Shown here: piece by piece, positions 34,667 to 42,696 of the stretch | Layout of the letters: each line of letters starts with the position of its first letter | How positions within the stretch are numbered: the stretch's first letter is position 1 | Assembly: GCA_002304435.1 (NCBI GenBank) | Contig: NEUZ01000002.1 | Coordinates: forward strand, 1-64,000 | Direction: 5' to 3' | From: Opitutia bacterium Tous-C8FEB | Lineage (GTDB): Bacteria; Verrucomicrobiota; Verrucomicrobiia; Opitutales; Opitutaceae | DNA length: 64,000 nucleotides | Notes under the pieces: model-generated | The model's database searches: none | What the model saw: the letters and a program-made list of their open reading frames with translations, nothing else | What the model was told of the DNA's origin: nothing | Program-made: the position numbers and the translations under genes

Positions 34667-35977
34667 TCAAAGCCGCTTCTCGCCCGCCGCTTCGGCGAGG
34701 GCCCGCTCGAGCCGTTCCGCGACCGCACCCGAGGCCACCAAGGGTTCCAGCCAAGCGTCCACGGCCCCGCGCCATTCCGCGTCCCGCGGCAACAGCACCG
34801 CCTTGCCCGCCCGCGTCAAAGGCTCGGCGAGGGAACCCCCGAGGCGGGGATCACGCCGCGACTGCAACCGGACCTCGATCCCGTCGGTGAACATCACGTC
34901 CGCCGCGCCCTCAGCCAAAGCGGCGAAGATGGTCCGGTTGTCCGGGTGGAGCAGGATCTCCGCACGACGCAGATGCTCCCGCACGAAGCGCTCGTTGGTC
35001 CCACCCGGGTTGACGATCACGCGCACCCCCGTTTGGTCGATCGCGGCTAGGGAACCGAACCGCGGCGCGTCCGCCCGGCGGGCGATGGCCGTCTTGCCGT
35101 CCTGCAGGTAGGCGATGGAGAAGGCCGCCTCCCGGGCGCGTTCCGCCGTTACAGTGATGCCGGAGAGCGCGAGGTCGAACCGGTGCGCGCGCAGGTCGGC
35201 CATTAAGCCCGGCCACGACGTGGGCACAAAAACGGGTTGCAGGCCGAGCGCGCCCGCGAGTTCCCGCGCCAGTTCGATGTCGAGCCCCCGCAGCACGCCA
35301 CCGGCATCCGAGCTGAAGGGCGCGTAATCGCCCGTGGTGCCGACGCGGAGGACCCCGACGCGGCGTAACCCCGCCAGGGTCGCGGTCCCGGTCCGGCGCA
35401 AGGCGCCCCGCGCGGCCTTCAGTGCGCGGAGTTCCGCCGGCGCGAGACCGGCGATGCCCGCCAGCCGGGCCCAGGGGTCGGACAAAGCAGGCGGTTCCTC
35501 CCCGGCCGTCAGGAAAGCCGCCGCCAGCAGTTCACGACCCACTTCGTCCAACCGCGGCCGTAGCACGGTGTTCAGGTCCGGCGGCTCTGCCGGGAGCACG
35601 CCGGTCGCCCGCCATTCCGCGACGAGCGCTTCCTGACGCCGCCGTGCCCACGCGATCTGAAGCCGGAGAAACTCCTCCATCGGGTCCGGGGCCAGTCCCA
35701 GCGCCTCGGCCTCGGCCCGCCAGACGCGCAACACTGCCGCCTCACGGACCGGGTCCAGCACGGGCTGTCCCCGGCGCTGTTTCCAGGCCGCCACCTGCGG
35801 CATCAGCTCGCTGCGCGCCACCATCGCCGCGACCAAGTTGGCCTCCCGGTCCGCCGCGGTTTGGAAGACAGGGGCGGCCGCCCGCGAGTCCGCCGCGACC
35901 GGGACGGCTGCCGGCGATGGGAGGGCCAACCCAGCCCAGATCAGCAGCCCGCAAAGGAGGCCCGCAATACGGTTCAT
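34667..35977 (-). CDS. Exported chorismate mutase (AroQ-gamma)-cyclohexadienyl dehydratase fusion
   Basis: A 436-residue protein with a Sec signal (about residues 1-24) followed by two domains. Residues ~40-185 match the secreted gamma-class AroQ chorismate mutase (LVAAMVARSELMPQVAAWKQ, PVREAAVLRVWRAEAEALGL, PMEEFLRLQIAWARRRQE). Residues ~205-435 match cyclohexadienyl dehydratase PheC, a periplasmic-binding-protein fold (VGTTGDYAPFSS, TSWPGLMADLRAHRFDLALS, YLQDGKTAIARR, VIVNPGGTNERFVREHLRRA, HPDNRTIFAALAEGAADVMF, LLPRDAEW). Together they would take chorismate through prephenate to phenylpyruvate in the periplasm. An ATG is used; a GTG two codons upstream is possible. It is separated from TolB by 48 nt. 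Confidence 0.88.
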   Translation of the reverse strand: MNRIAGLLCGLLIWAGLALPSPAAVPVAADSRAAAPVFQTAADREANLVAAMVARSELMPQVAAWKQRRGQPVLDPVREAAVLRVWRAEAEALGLAPDPMEEFLRLQIAWARRRQEALVAEWRATGVLPAEPPDLNTVLRPRLDEVGRELLAAAFLTAGEEPPALSDPWARLAGIAGLAPAELRALKAARGALRRTGTATLAGLRRVGVLRVGTTGDYAPFSSDAGGVLRGLDIELARELAGALGLQPVFVPTSWPGLMADLRAHRFDLALSGITVTAERAREAAFSIAYLQDGKTAIARRADAPRFGSLAAIDQTGVRVIVNPGGTNERFVREHLRRAEILLHPDNRTIFAALAEGAADVMFTDGIEVRLQSRRDPRLGGSLAEPLTRAGKAVLLPRDAEWRGAVDAWLEPLVASGAVAERLERALAEAAGEKRL

Positions 35978-36025
35978 CCCCACACCCTCACCCTTGGGCG
36001 GCCCGGGCGCATCCGTCGCTTGGCC

Positions 36026-37231
36026 TCAGATTCCGGGGGTCCAGACGCACGCCTGCAGCGCCGCGGAGTCCGGCGTGCCGAGGCGCGTGCTGTTACCCGT
36101 TTCGGTGTCGAGCACGCAGAGGACGCTCGAGGTGCGGTCGCGCGCGGTGTAGACAAGGTGGCGGCCGTCGGCGAGCCAAGTGGGCTCCACCCCGTCGAAG
36201 CTGGCCTTCGAGGCAACCTTGCCCGCGCCCTTCGCCAGATCGAAGACGCCGATCTGGTACTGGCGTCCAACGCGGACGGTGCAGGCGATCTTGTTGCGGT
36301 CCGTGCGGCTCCAATCCGGTTCGGCCGCGTAGGTGCCGAGGTTGAGCGCGAGGCGTCGGGGCGACCCGCCGGCAGCCGGCATCTGGTAAAGCTGGGGGCC
36401 CGGCTCCATCGCGAAAACCAACTGGCTCCCGTCCGGAGACCAGCAGGGAGAGGATTTCACGGCATCCGAGCGCGTCTTCCGCGAGGGTTGGCGGCCCTGG
36501 GCGTTGGTCACGTAGATCTCCGAGGAGCCCTCGCCCGTCATCACCACGGCGATCTGTTGCCCGCTGGGGCTGAACCGCGCGCCGCTGTTGGTGCCGCGGA
36601 AGCTGATCAGGGTCTCGCGCGCCCCACTGGAGACATTGGAGACGAAGACGTCGGGCGCATTGGAGCGGAAGTAGCTGGTGTAGATGACGCGCGAGCCGTC
36701 CGGCGACCAGCGGGGGCTGAGCACGTGGGCGTTGTCCCGGGTGATCTGGCGGGCCTCGCCGAGGAACAGGTCGGAGGTGTAAATCTCCCCGCGTCCCGCG
36801 CGCCGCGACACGAAGGCCAAGCGCGCGGTAAAGAAACCGCGCAGGCCGAGACCGTTGGTCTTCACCACCGCGACATCCGCGGCCTTGAGCAGGGCCTGCC
36901 GGGGCGTGGAGCCGGCCACGGTTTCCGCGTGCACCAGCGTACCCGCGGAGCCGCGGGTGATCTCCACCCGCACTTGGTTGGCGCCCGCGGCGGAGAACTT
37001 CAGGTCGAAGGCCTGTCCACTCGAGACGAGGCGGTAGCGGCCGTGGGCCCGGAAGGCCGTCAGGGCCAGCGCTTGAAGGTCCGGGGTGGCACCGGAAACC
37101 CGCACCGGCACCGTCGCCGTGTCGACGTCAATCCGGACCTCACCGATGTTACGAGAGGGCTGCGCCCCAAAGGCGGGCGCGGCAGCGGCGGCGAGTCCGG
37201 AGGCGAGGAAGTGGCGGCGGGAAAGGGCCAT
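36026..37231 (-). CDS. tolB: TolB-like beta-propeller protein
   Basis: A 401-residue periplasmic protein with an N-terminal TolB-like domain (NIGEVRIDVDTATVPVRVSG) and a C-terminal beta-propeller with DPP/WD40-like repeats (LSPRWSPDGSRVIYTSYF, GARFSPSGQQIAVVM, SSPCWSPDGSQLVFAME, AEPDWSRTDRNKIACTV, VEPTWLADGRHLVYTAR). In the Tol-Pal system TolB links Pal and OmpA to the inner-membrane complex. The signal MALSRRHFLASGLAAAAAP is twin-arginine, whereas E. coli TolB uses Sec. No tolQ, tolR, tolA or pal lies nearby, so membership of Tol-Pal is inferred. It is divergent from the Mrp gene. Confidence 0.83.
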   Translation of the reverse strand: MALSRRHFLASGLAAAAAPAFGAQPSRNIGEVRIDVDTATVPVRVSGATPDLQALALTAFRAHGRYRLVSSGQAFDLKFSAAGANQVRVEITRGSAGTLVHAETVAGSTPRQALLKAADVAVVKTNGLGLRGFFTARLAFVSRRAGRGEIYTSDLFLGEARQITRDNAHVLSPRWSPDGSRVIYTSYFRSNAPDVFVSNVSSGARETLISFRGTNSGARFSPSGQQIAVVMTGEGSSEIYVTNAQGRQPSRKTRSDAVKSSPCWSPDGSQLVFAMEPGPQLYQMPAAGGSPRRLALNLGTYAAEPDWSRTDRNKIACTVRVGRQYQIGVFDLAKGAGKVASKASFDGVEPTWLADGRHLVYTARDRTSSVLCVLDTETGNSTRLGTPDSAALQACVWTPGI

Positions 37232-37300
37232 AGCGGGATGGCATTTCTATTTGCGCCCCCCTCCCCGATAACAACCCTTAACTGCTCCTCCCTTTCCTCC

Positions 37301-38404
37301 GTGACTCCCGACGCCATCCAGGACCGCCTCAAGCTCGTTAAATACCCCGGTTTCAGCCGGGACATCGTCTCCTTCGGGCTGGTGCGCTCCGCAGGCTTTT
37401 TGGACGGCACGGTCAAAGTGTCCCTCGCGCTTTCGACCACGGACCCGCAGATTCCGTTGCAATTGAAAGCGGGGGTGGAACAGGCGCTGCGGGGCCAACC
37501 CGGCGTAAAGGATATTTTGGTCGAGATCGCCGTGTCCGCCGCGGCCAAGGCCACCGCCCCCGCCACCCCCGCCGCGGCCGGCAACCTGCCCGGCAACGCG
37601 CCGGCAGCCCGCGGCATCCGCCACGCCGTCGCCATCGCCTCGGGTAAGGGCGGGGTCGGCAAGAGCACCTTTGCGGTCAACCTCGCCTGCGCTATCGCGC
37701 GCACGCTCGCCGCGGAGGGCCGGCCCGGCCGCGTGGGCCTGATGGATTGCGACATCTACGGGCCCAGCGTGCCCCTAATGATGGGCCTGAGCGGCCGCCC
37801 CGAGGTCGAGGGCGACGGCGCCGACGCTCAGCTCCTCCCGATGGAGGCCCACGGGGTTAAGGTGATGAGCATGGGGTTTCTGGTCGACGACAACACGCCC
37901 GTCATCTGGCGCGGCCCGATGATTATGAAGACCATCCAGCAGTTCGTGCAGAACGTGCGGTGGGGGGAACTGGACCTGCTGCTGATCGACCTGCCGCCCG
38001 GTACGGGCGACGCCCAACTCTCGCTCGTCCAGACTTTGCCCCTGGACGGTGCCGTGCTCGTCACCACGCCTCAGGCTGCGGCCACCAATGTCGCGCGCAA
38101 GGGCGGCCTGATGTTCCGCAAGGTCAACGTACCGCTGCTGGGCGTAGCGGAGAATATGAGTTACTTCACTGATCCCTCCGGCCAGCGCCACGCGCTCTTC
38201 GGCACGGGGGGCGGTATCGCGACGGCGGAACGCCTCGACACCACCCTCCTCGGCCAGGTCCCACTCTTCCCGGAAATCCGCGCCGGCGGCGACGCCGGGG
38301 CACCCGTAGTGGTCGCCAACCCGGACGGTGAGGCGGCACAGATCTTCGCGGGGATCGGGCGCGAACTCCTTCAACGGTTGCCGCCCAAGCCGGCCGTCAG
38401 CTAG
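37301..38404 (+). CDS. mrp: Mrp/NBP35-family iron-sulfur carrier ATPase
   Basis: A 367-residue P-loop ATPase that delivers Fe-S clusters to apoproteins. An N-terminal MIP18/DUF59 domain (DRLKLVKYPGFSRDIVSFGL) is joined by an Ala/Pro linker to the ATPase: deviant Walker A SGKGGVGKSTF near residue 112-120, CDIYGPSVP, WRGPMIMKTIQQF and DLPPGTGDAQLSL. The segment that bears a CxxC cluster-binding pair in E. coli ApbC reads ENMSYFTDPSGQRHALFG, without cysteines. The start is GTG at the DUF59 boundary; an upstream ATG at 37238 would add 21 unrelated residues. It is divergent from TolB. Confidence 0.9.
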   Translation: MTPDAIQDRLKLVKYPGFSRDIVSFGLVRSAGFLDGTVKVSLALSTTDPQIPLQLKAGVEQALRGQPGVKDILVEIAVSAAAKATAPATPAAAGNLPGNAPAARGIRHAVAIASGKGGVGKSTFAVNLACAIARTLAAEGRPGRVGLMDCDIYGPSVPLMMGLSGRPEVEGDGADAQLLPMEAHGVKVMSMGFLVDDNTPVIWRGPMIMKTIQQFVQNVRWGELDLLLIDLPPGTGDAQLSLVQTLPLDGAVLVTTPQAAATNVARKGGLMFRKVNVPLLGVAENMSYFTDPSGQRHALFGTGGGIATAERLDTTLLGQVPLFPEIRAGGDAGAPVVVANPDGEAAQIFAGIGRELLQRLPPKPAVS

Positions 38405-38472
38405 GTGGTTCGCCCCAGTTACCCCGCGGGAATTGACAGCCTTGTAACCCTCGGCCTCAATCGCCCTCGTCC

Positions 38473-38754
38473 ATGTCGCAGCGACCTCCCGAGTCCCAGA
38501 CTTCCCGCGAGTTCGTGAAGCAATCGAGCCTTTATCAGGAATTTCTGGCCGAGCGGGAGGAGATCCTAAAGCACAAGTGGATCGAGTCGGAGCGTCTCGG
38601 TTATGACATTGGGTTTGAGCGCGCGTTGCTCGATTGGATCCGCAAGCACCGGGAGGGTTGGCGGGCGGCCCGACGGCAACAGCACGGCGTCCTCGGAGGC
38701 TCCGCCAGCCCCTTCGCGCCCCCGTCAATCGAGAAGCCCGGCGCGCAGGCCTAA
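38473..38754 (+). CDS. Small conserved protein, 93 aa, unknown function
   Basis: A short soluble protein. Its core LAEREEILKHKWIESERLGYDIGFERALLDWIRKHREGWR resembles a short helical segment found in many bacterial proteins of unknown function, including the tail of DUF4032 proteins as I recall. The conserved Trp-x-Ser-Glu and Asp-x-Gly-Phe/Glu positions suggest a helix-turn-helix packing unit rather than an enzyme. The N-terminus (SQRPPESQTSREFVKQ) and Pro-rich C-terminus look disordered. It has its own terminator and is 68 nt from mrp. Confidence 0.72.
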   Translation: MSQRPPESQTSREFVKQSSLYQEFLAEREEILKHKWIESERLGYDIGFERALLDWIRKHREGWRAARRQQHGVLGGSASPFAPPSIEKPGAQA

Positions 38755-38764
38755 GGGCAAAAGC

Positions 38765-38792
38765 AAAAAGCCGGGCCTCAGCCCGGCTTTTT
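38765..38792. terminator. Bidirectional intrinsic terminator
   Basis: A 12-bp stem AAAAAGCCGGGC (38765-38776) with GCCCGGCTTTTT (38781-38792) around a CTCA loop. The T-run serves the plus-strand gene ending at 38754, and the A-run, read as T on the other strand, serves rpmG ending at 38830. It sits between the two converging genes. Confidence 0.92.
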
Positions 38793-38829
38793 CGTAAGCG
38801 GATTCCGCGATGGCGGGACCGCGGTAGGC

Positions 38830-38994
38830 TTACTTGATCTCCTTGTGGAGGGTGTGCCGCTTGAGGTGCGGGTTGTACTTCTTCTTCTCGATGCGCTCGG
38901 TGACGGTCTTCTTGTTCCGGAAGGTCAGGTAGCGGGAGGCCGGCTTGCCCTCTTTCTTCGCCTCAGTGCATTCCAACGTGACTTGTTCTTGCAT
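38830..38994 (-). CDS. rpmG: 50S ribosomal protein L33
   Basis: A 54-residue ribosomal protein. The translation runs [20 protein letters not shown] then [20 protein letters not shown] and [14 protein letters not shown], with the L33 pattern of a short beta-strand N-terminus, RYxTxKNK, E-x-KKYNP and KRHT. Only one Cys (C9) is present, so it is a C-minus, non-zinc L33 form. It lies downstream of no tRNA gene and is monocistronic, ending at the bidirectional terminator. Confidence 0.95.
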   Translation of the reverse strand: MQEQVTLECTEAKKEGKPASRYLTFRNKKTVTERIEKKKYNPHLKRHTLHKEIK

Positions 38995-39060
38995 GGTTAA
39001 AAGGTTTGAGGGGTGAGCGAAGCCCCCGACGACGGGCGGCGCAATCCCAAACTTCCCCGG

Positions 39061-39795
39061 TCAACGCGCCTCGGCGGGCGGGCGCGGCCGGGTGAACAGC
39101 CCGGACTCCAGCCCCGGATTCGCCTCCATCCGCGCGATGACCGTGGTCTGCCGGACCACCCCGTCGACCACCTGAACCACCCGGTGTGGCAACAGTACCC
39201 CGGCCACCGAGCGGGGATCCTCATAACGGGTCAAGATGCGCACCTTCCGGCCACCCGGCCCCGCCTTCTCTTCGAGGCGAAGCGCCAGCCAGGCCGTTTC
39301 CGGGTCGAGGAAGAGGAACACGGTCTCAACGAGGTGGCGGGTCGCGAGAATCCGCCGCCAGCGACGGCCCTCAAGCTGCACCTCTCCGCCGTCCTCGAGG
39401 ATATACCCGCGGTCCGGGCCCGCCACGAGCGGGTTATCAAATTCCGCGTCCGCCGCAAACACGCGCGCCGCCGCCGGGACCATCGCCCGGTAGGTCGGAG
39501 GCCACTGGCCGGTGTCGAACTCCCACGGCGGCTCGATTCCGTCCGTGGCTTGGACCAGCGTCCGACCGCCCCGCTCGGTCTCCACCCGCACCGCCGCCGG
39601 GCGCGCCGCAAGCAAATGGAACCGCACCGCCGCCCCCCCCGCCTGCACGGTGCCCTCCGCCCGCAAGGATCGCAGCGCCGCAAGGTTTGCGGCTCCCCCC
39701 ATCGTCTCCCGGTGGCGAGCGATCCAGTCGGCCACCTCCCCAGCCTCAACCGAGGCCAGCAGCAGCAACGGAAACAGCAGCGCGCGAAGTGCCAT
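39061..39795 (-). CDS. Exported LolA/LolB-like hypothetical protein
   Basis: A 244-residue exported protein (signal MALRALLFPLLLLASVEAG). The domain, from about residue 30, begins with HRETMGGAANLAALRSLRAE, typical of exported proteins with a LolA/DUF-type half-barrel fold, followed by TVQAGGAAVRFHL, WEFDTGQWPPTYRAM and DPETAWLALRLEE. I see no lipobox, so it is likely soluble in the periplasm. The function is unknown; lipoprotein or lipid carrying is only a fold-based suggestion. It is divergent from the phosphoesterase. Confidence 0.7.
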   Translation of the reverse strand: MALRALLFPLLLLASVEAGEVADWIARHRETMGGAANLAALRSLRAEGTVQAGGAAVRFHLLAARPAAVRVETERGGRTLVQATDGIEPPWEFDTGQWPPTYRAMVPAAARVFAADAEFDNPLVAGPDRGYILEDGGEVQLEGRRWRRILATRHLVETVFLFLDPETAWLALRLEEKAGPGGRKVRILTRYEDPRSVAGVLLPHRVVQVVDGVVRQTTVIARMEANPGLESGLFTRPRPPAEAR

Positions 39796-39890
39796 CGCCC
39801 GAACAGATCCTCCCGCCGCCCAGCCCGCAAGCCCCCGCCGCCGCGGGCCTTTCGCATTGAGGCTAACCGCTCGCCCACCAAATTCAGCGT

Positions 39891-40736
39891 ATGGCCCCGG
39901 AGCTGACCCGCATCCTCTCCGACGTTCACTACGGCGACCACGCCGGCCGCCTGCGCCGACTAGAGGAACTCGATCCCCTACTGGACGGAGTGGACCATCT
40001 GGTCCTCAACGGTGACTCCGTCGACACCCGCCCTTCCGCGCAACCGGCGCACTCCACCCGCTGCCGCACCGAACTCCTCGCCTTCTGCGCAGATCGGGTT
40101 CCCCGCCTTACCCTGGTGACCGGTAACCACGACCCCGATCTCTCCACCTGCCATCACCTCGACCTCGCCGGCGGTGAGGTCTTCGTGGTGCACGGAGACA
40201 TTCTCTACCCAAGCCTTGTGCCTTGGAGCCGCGATGCCCCGGTGGTGCGCCAGCGCCTGAAGCAGGAATTCAGGTGCACTGCTCCCGAGACCCGGGGTAG
40301 CCTCGAGGGGCGATCGAGCGCGTTTCGCCGCGTGTCTGCCTCGCTTCCGCAGCGCCATCCCCCCGGTATTCCCGCCTGGCGGGCGCTGCTCAGCTTTTTC
40401 GCCGACACCGTGTGGCCGCCGCACCGGGCCGCGCTCATCCTCCATTCGTGGTTTGTCTTACCCGGCCGGGCGGCTCGCCTCGGGCGCCGGCACCGGCCCG
40501 CAGCCCGCTTCGTCCTGACCGGCCACACGCATTACCCGGGCTGCTGGCGACCCCGGATTGGGCCCGTGATCATCAATACCGGTTCCTTCACTCGTCCTCT
40601 CGGCGCGCTCGCGGTCGATTTGCGGGACGGAGCACTGCGGGTGCGGCCCGTCGAACGGCGAAGCTCGCACTACCACTTGGGCCAGCCGCGGGCGGAGTTT
40701 GCGCTCGCCGGATCGGCCCGTTTGCCGGAGAGGTGA
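39891..40736 (+). CDS. Metallophosphoesterase
   Basis: A 281-residue calcineurin-like phosphoesterase. The five metal-binding blocks are visible: ILSDVHYGDHAG, LVLNGDSVD, LVTGNHDPD, FVVHGDILYP and LTGHTHYPG, followed by INTGSFTRPLG. Its closest general layout is UDP-2,3-diacylglucosamine hydrolase/LpxH-like proteins, but it is not a clear LpxH. No signal peptide, so cytoplasmic. The next gene starts 3 nt downstream. Confidence 0.83.
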   Translation: MAPELTRILSDVHYGDHAGRLRRLEELDPLLDGVDHLVLNGDSVDTRPSAQPAHSTRCRTELLAFCADRVPRLTLVTGNHDPDLSTCHHLDLAGGEVFVVHGDILYPSLVPWSRDAPVVRQRLKQEFRCTAPETRGSLEGRSSAFRRVSASLPQRHPPGIPAWRALLSFFADTVWPPHRAALILHSWFVLPGRAARLGRRHRPAARFVLTGHTHYPGCWRPRIGPVIINTGSFTRPLGALAVDLRDGALRVRPVERRSSHYHLGQPRAEFALAGSARLPER

Positions 40737-40739
40737 GGG

Positions 40740-41033
40740 ATGGGTATGGAGTTCGGCTGGTGGAACCGGGATCCCGCAACCGGCAAGTACGAGGTCAAGG
40801 CCCTCGTGCACGGGGGCAACATCGAGTGGCGCCGCCACCAAGGGCACCACTCGTCCTGGGAGCCCCACGAACCCAGCGACGACGATCGCGCGCGCCTCGT
40901 GGCGGAAGCCGAAAGGCGGCTGCCGCGGCGCCTGCTCACTCAGCGCCAATTCGAGGAGATCCGTCAGCTCAGTAGCCAATCTGGCCCCGGCCGGATCTCC
41001 GGCCGCCGCCACCGGCCCTCGCCCGACCTCTAA
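40740..41033 (+). CDS. Small hypothetical protein, 97 aa
   Basis: A small, basic protein with a distinctive N-terminus MGMEFGWWNRDPATGKYEVK and a His/Trp-rich middle IEWRRHQGHHSSWEPHEPS. The helical DDDRARLVAEAERRLPRRLL precedes a short disordered tail. I do not recognise the family. A second Met at codon 3 is also possible as start. It starts 3 nt after the phosphoesterase and probably shares its transcript. Confidence 0.65.
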   Translation: MGMEFGWWNRDPATGKYEVKALVHGGNIEWRRHQGHHSSWEPHEPSDDDRARLVAEAERRLPRRLLTQRQFEEIRQLSSQSGPGRISGRRHRPSPDL

Positions 41034-41101
41034 GTTGCCCCGCAAACCGGGGCTAAGCGGCCGTTGGCGCCCGCGCCTAATCGGCGCGGACTGGCGGCGC
41101 A

Positions 41102-42637
41102 ATGCTTGCCACCCTGCTTTCCGCCGCCCTCCAGGGCATCTCCGCCGAGACCGTAACGGTCGAGGTCAACAGCAACGAAGTCGGCGATCCCAAATTAATT
41201 TTGGTGGGCTTGCCCGACGCCGCCGTGAAGGAATCCGACGACCGGGTGCTCTCCGCCCTTAGCAACAGCGGATTCCGCATCCCCCGGACGCGCACCACGA
41301 TCAACCTCGCCCCCGGCACCCTGCGCAAGGAGGGCCCGTGTTACGACCTGCCCATCGCGCTCGGTATTTTGCTCGCGACGCAGCAGTTGCACGCCGCGGA
41401 GATCGATCCTTGGCTGATCGCCGGTGAGCTGAGCCTCTCCGGCGCCACGCGCCCGGTGCGGGGCGCGCTCGCGATGGCGCGGCTGGCCCGGCGGCTGGGC
41501 AAACGAGGACTCCTGCTGCCCGGCACCTCCGCGGAAGAGGCCGCCTTGGTGGAGGGACTCGAAGTCTATCGGCTGGATTCGCTCGATGCCGCCGCCCGAT
41601 TCCTTGCGGGTAGCTTGCACCTCGATCCGCTACCGCGGCGGACGACCCCCGACCCGCCGGCGACCAACGTCGGCCCTGACTTCTCCGAGGTGAAGGGGCA
41701 GCCCGCCCTCCGACGCGCCGTGGAGGTCGCGGTCGCGGGCGGACATAACCTGCTGATTATGGGCCCCCCGGGCTCCGGCAAATCGATGGTGGCGAAGAGA
41801 ATCCCTTCGCTGATGCCCGCGACGACGACCGAGGAGGCACTGGAGATCCTGAGCATTCACTCCGCCGCCGGCCGCACCCTGCAGGGTGAAGCCGCGGGCC
41901 CGGCCCGGCCATTCCGCTCGCCGCACCACACGGTGTCCGACGTCGCCCTGCTGGGCGGGGGAACCATCCCGGGCCCAGGCGAGATCTCCCTCGCACATCT
42001 AGGCGTGCTGTTCCTGGACGAACTGCCCGAGTTCAAGCGCTCCGCCCTCGAGGTGTTGCGACAGCCCCTCGAGGACGGCGAGGTCACCATCTCCCGCAGC
42101 GCGGGCAAGGTCACCCTGCCCTGCTCCTTTATGCTCGTGGCAGCAATGAACCCGTGCCCCTGCGGACATCTCGGCGACCGGCAGCGGGAGTGCCGCTGCT
42201 CCCCCACTCAGATCCAACGCTACCGCGCCCGGATCTCCGGGCCACTCCTCGACCGGATCGACCTGCACGTGGAGGCGCCCGCCCTGAGCGTCGCCGAGTT
42301 GCGCGCGGACCGGCCGGCCGAGGCTTCCGCGAGCATCCGCAGCCGGATCCACGCCGCGCGGGCCCGCCAGCGCGCCCGGCTAACCGGCCCGGCCACCGCG
42401 GCCGTCAACGCCCGGATGACCCACGCCCAGATCCGCCGCGACTGCGCCCTGCCCGCCACCCTCGGGGACCTGCTCCAGCAGGCGATGGAACGCCTCGCCC
42501 TCTCCGCCCGCGCCTACGACCGGATTCTGAAAGTCGCCCGGACCATCGCCGACCTCGACGCAAGCGCGGTCATCGGGGAACGCCACCTGCTGGAGGCGAT
42601 CCACTACCGCAACCTTGACCGCCGGCAGGCCCTCTAA
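41102..42637 (+). CDS. comM: YifB/ComM family Mg-chelatase-like AAA+ ATPase
   Basis: A 511-residue hexameric helicase-type ATPase. ComM promotes branch migration during natural transformation in some bacteria; YifB homologues are widely conserved and often uncharacterised. The N-terminal ChlI/Lon-like domain ([36 protein letters not shown]) precedes the AAA+ core with Walker [18 protein letters not shown] near residue 220, Walker [11 protein letters not shown] and the CPCGH...CRCSP cysteine cluster with [13 protein letters not shown]. The C-terminal domain ends with [20 protein letters not shown]. Complete and of normal length. Confidence 0.92.
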   Translation: MLATLLSAALQGISAETVTVEVNSNEVGDPKLILVGLPDAAVKESDDRVLSALSNSGFRIPRTRTTINLAPGTLRKEGPCYDLPIALGILLATQQLHAAEIDPWLIAGELSLSGATRPVRGALAMARLARRLGKRGLLLPGTSAEEAALVEGLEVYRLDSLDAAARFLAGSLHLDPLPRRTTPDPPATNVGPDFSEVKGQPALRRAVEVAVAGGHNLLIMGPPGSGKSMVAKRIPSLMPATTTEEALEILSIHSAAGRTLQGEAAGPARPFRSPHHTVSDVALLGGGTIPGPGEISLAHLGVLFLDELPEFKRSALEVLRQPLEDGEVTISRSAGKVTLPCSFMLVAAMNPCPCGHLGDRQRECRCSPTQIQRYRARISGPLLDRIDLHVEAPALSVAELRADRPAEASASIRSRIHAARARQRARLTGPATAAVNARMTHAQIRRDCALPATLGDLLQQAMERLALSARAYDRILKVARTIADLDASAVIGERHLLEAIHYRNLDRRQAL

Positions 42638-42696
42638 AGGGGTGCGCCGCTGCGCGCACTTGCGGCGGGGGCGCGGCCGCGCCAGGGTGCGACCCG

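Noticed and set aside
35861-37300. In-frame extension of the Mrp gene to an 847-codon ORF.
   Set aside because: The extra part lies antisense to TolB and is not protein-like; the DUF59 domain begins at the GTG at 37301.
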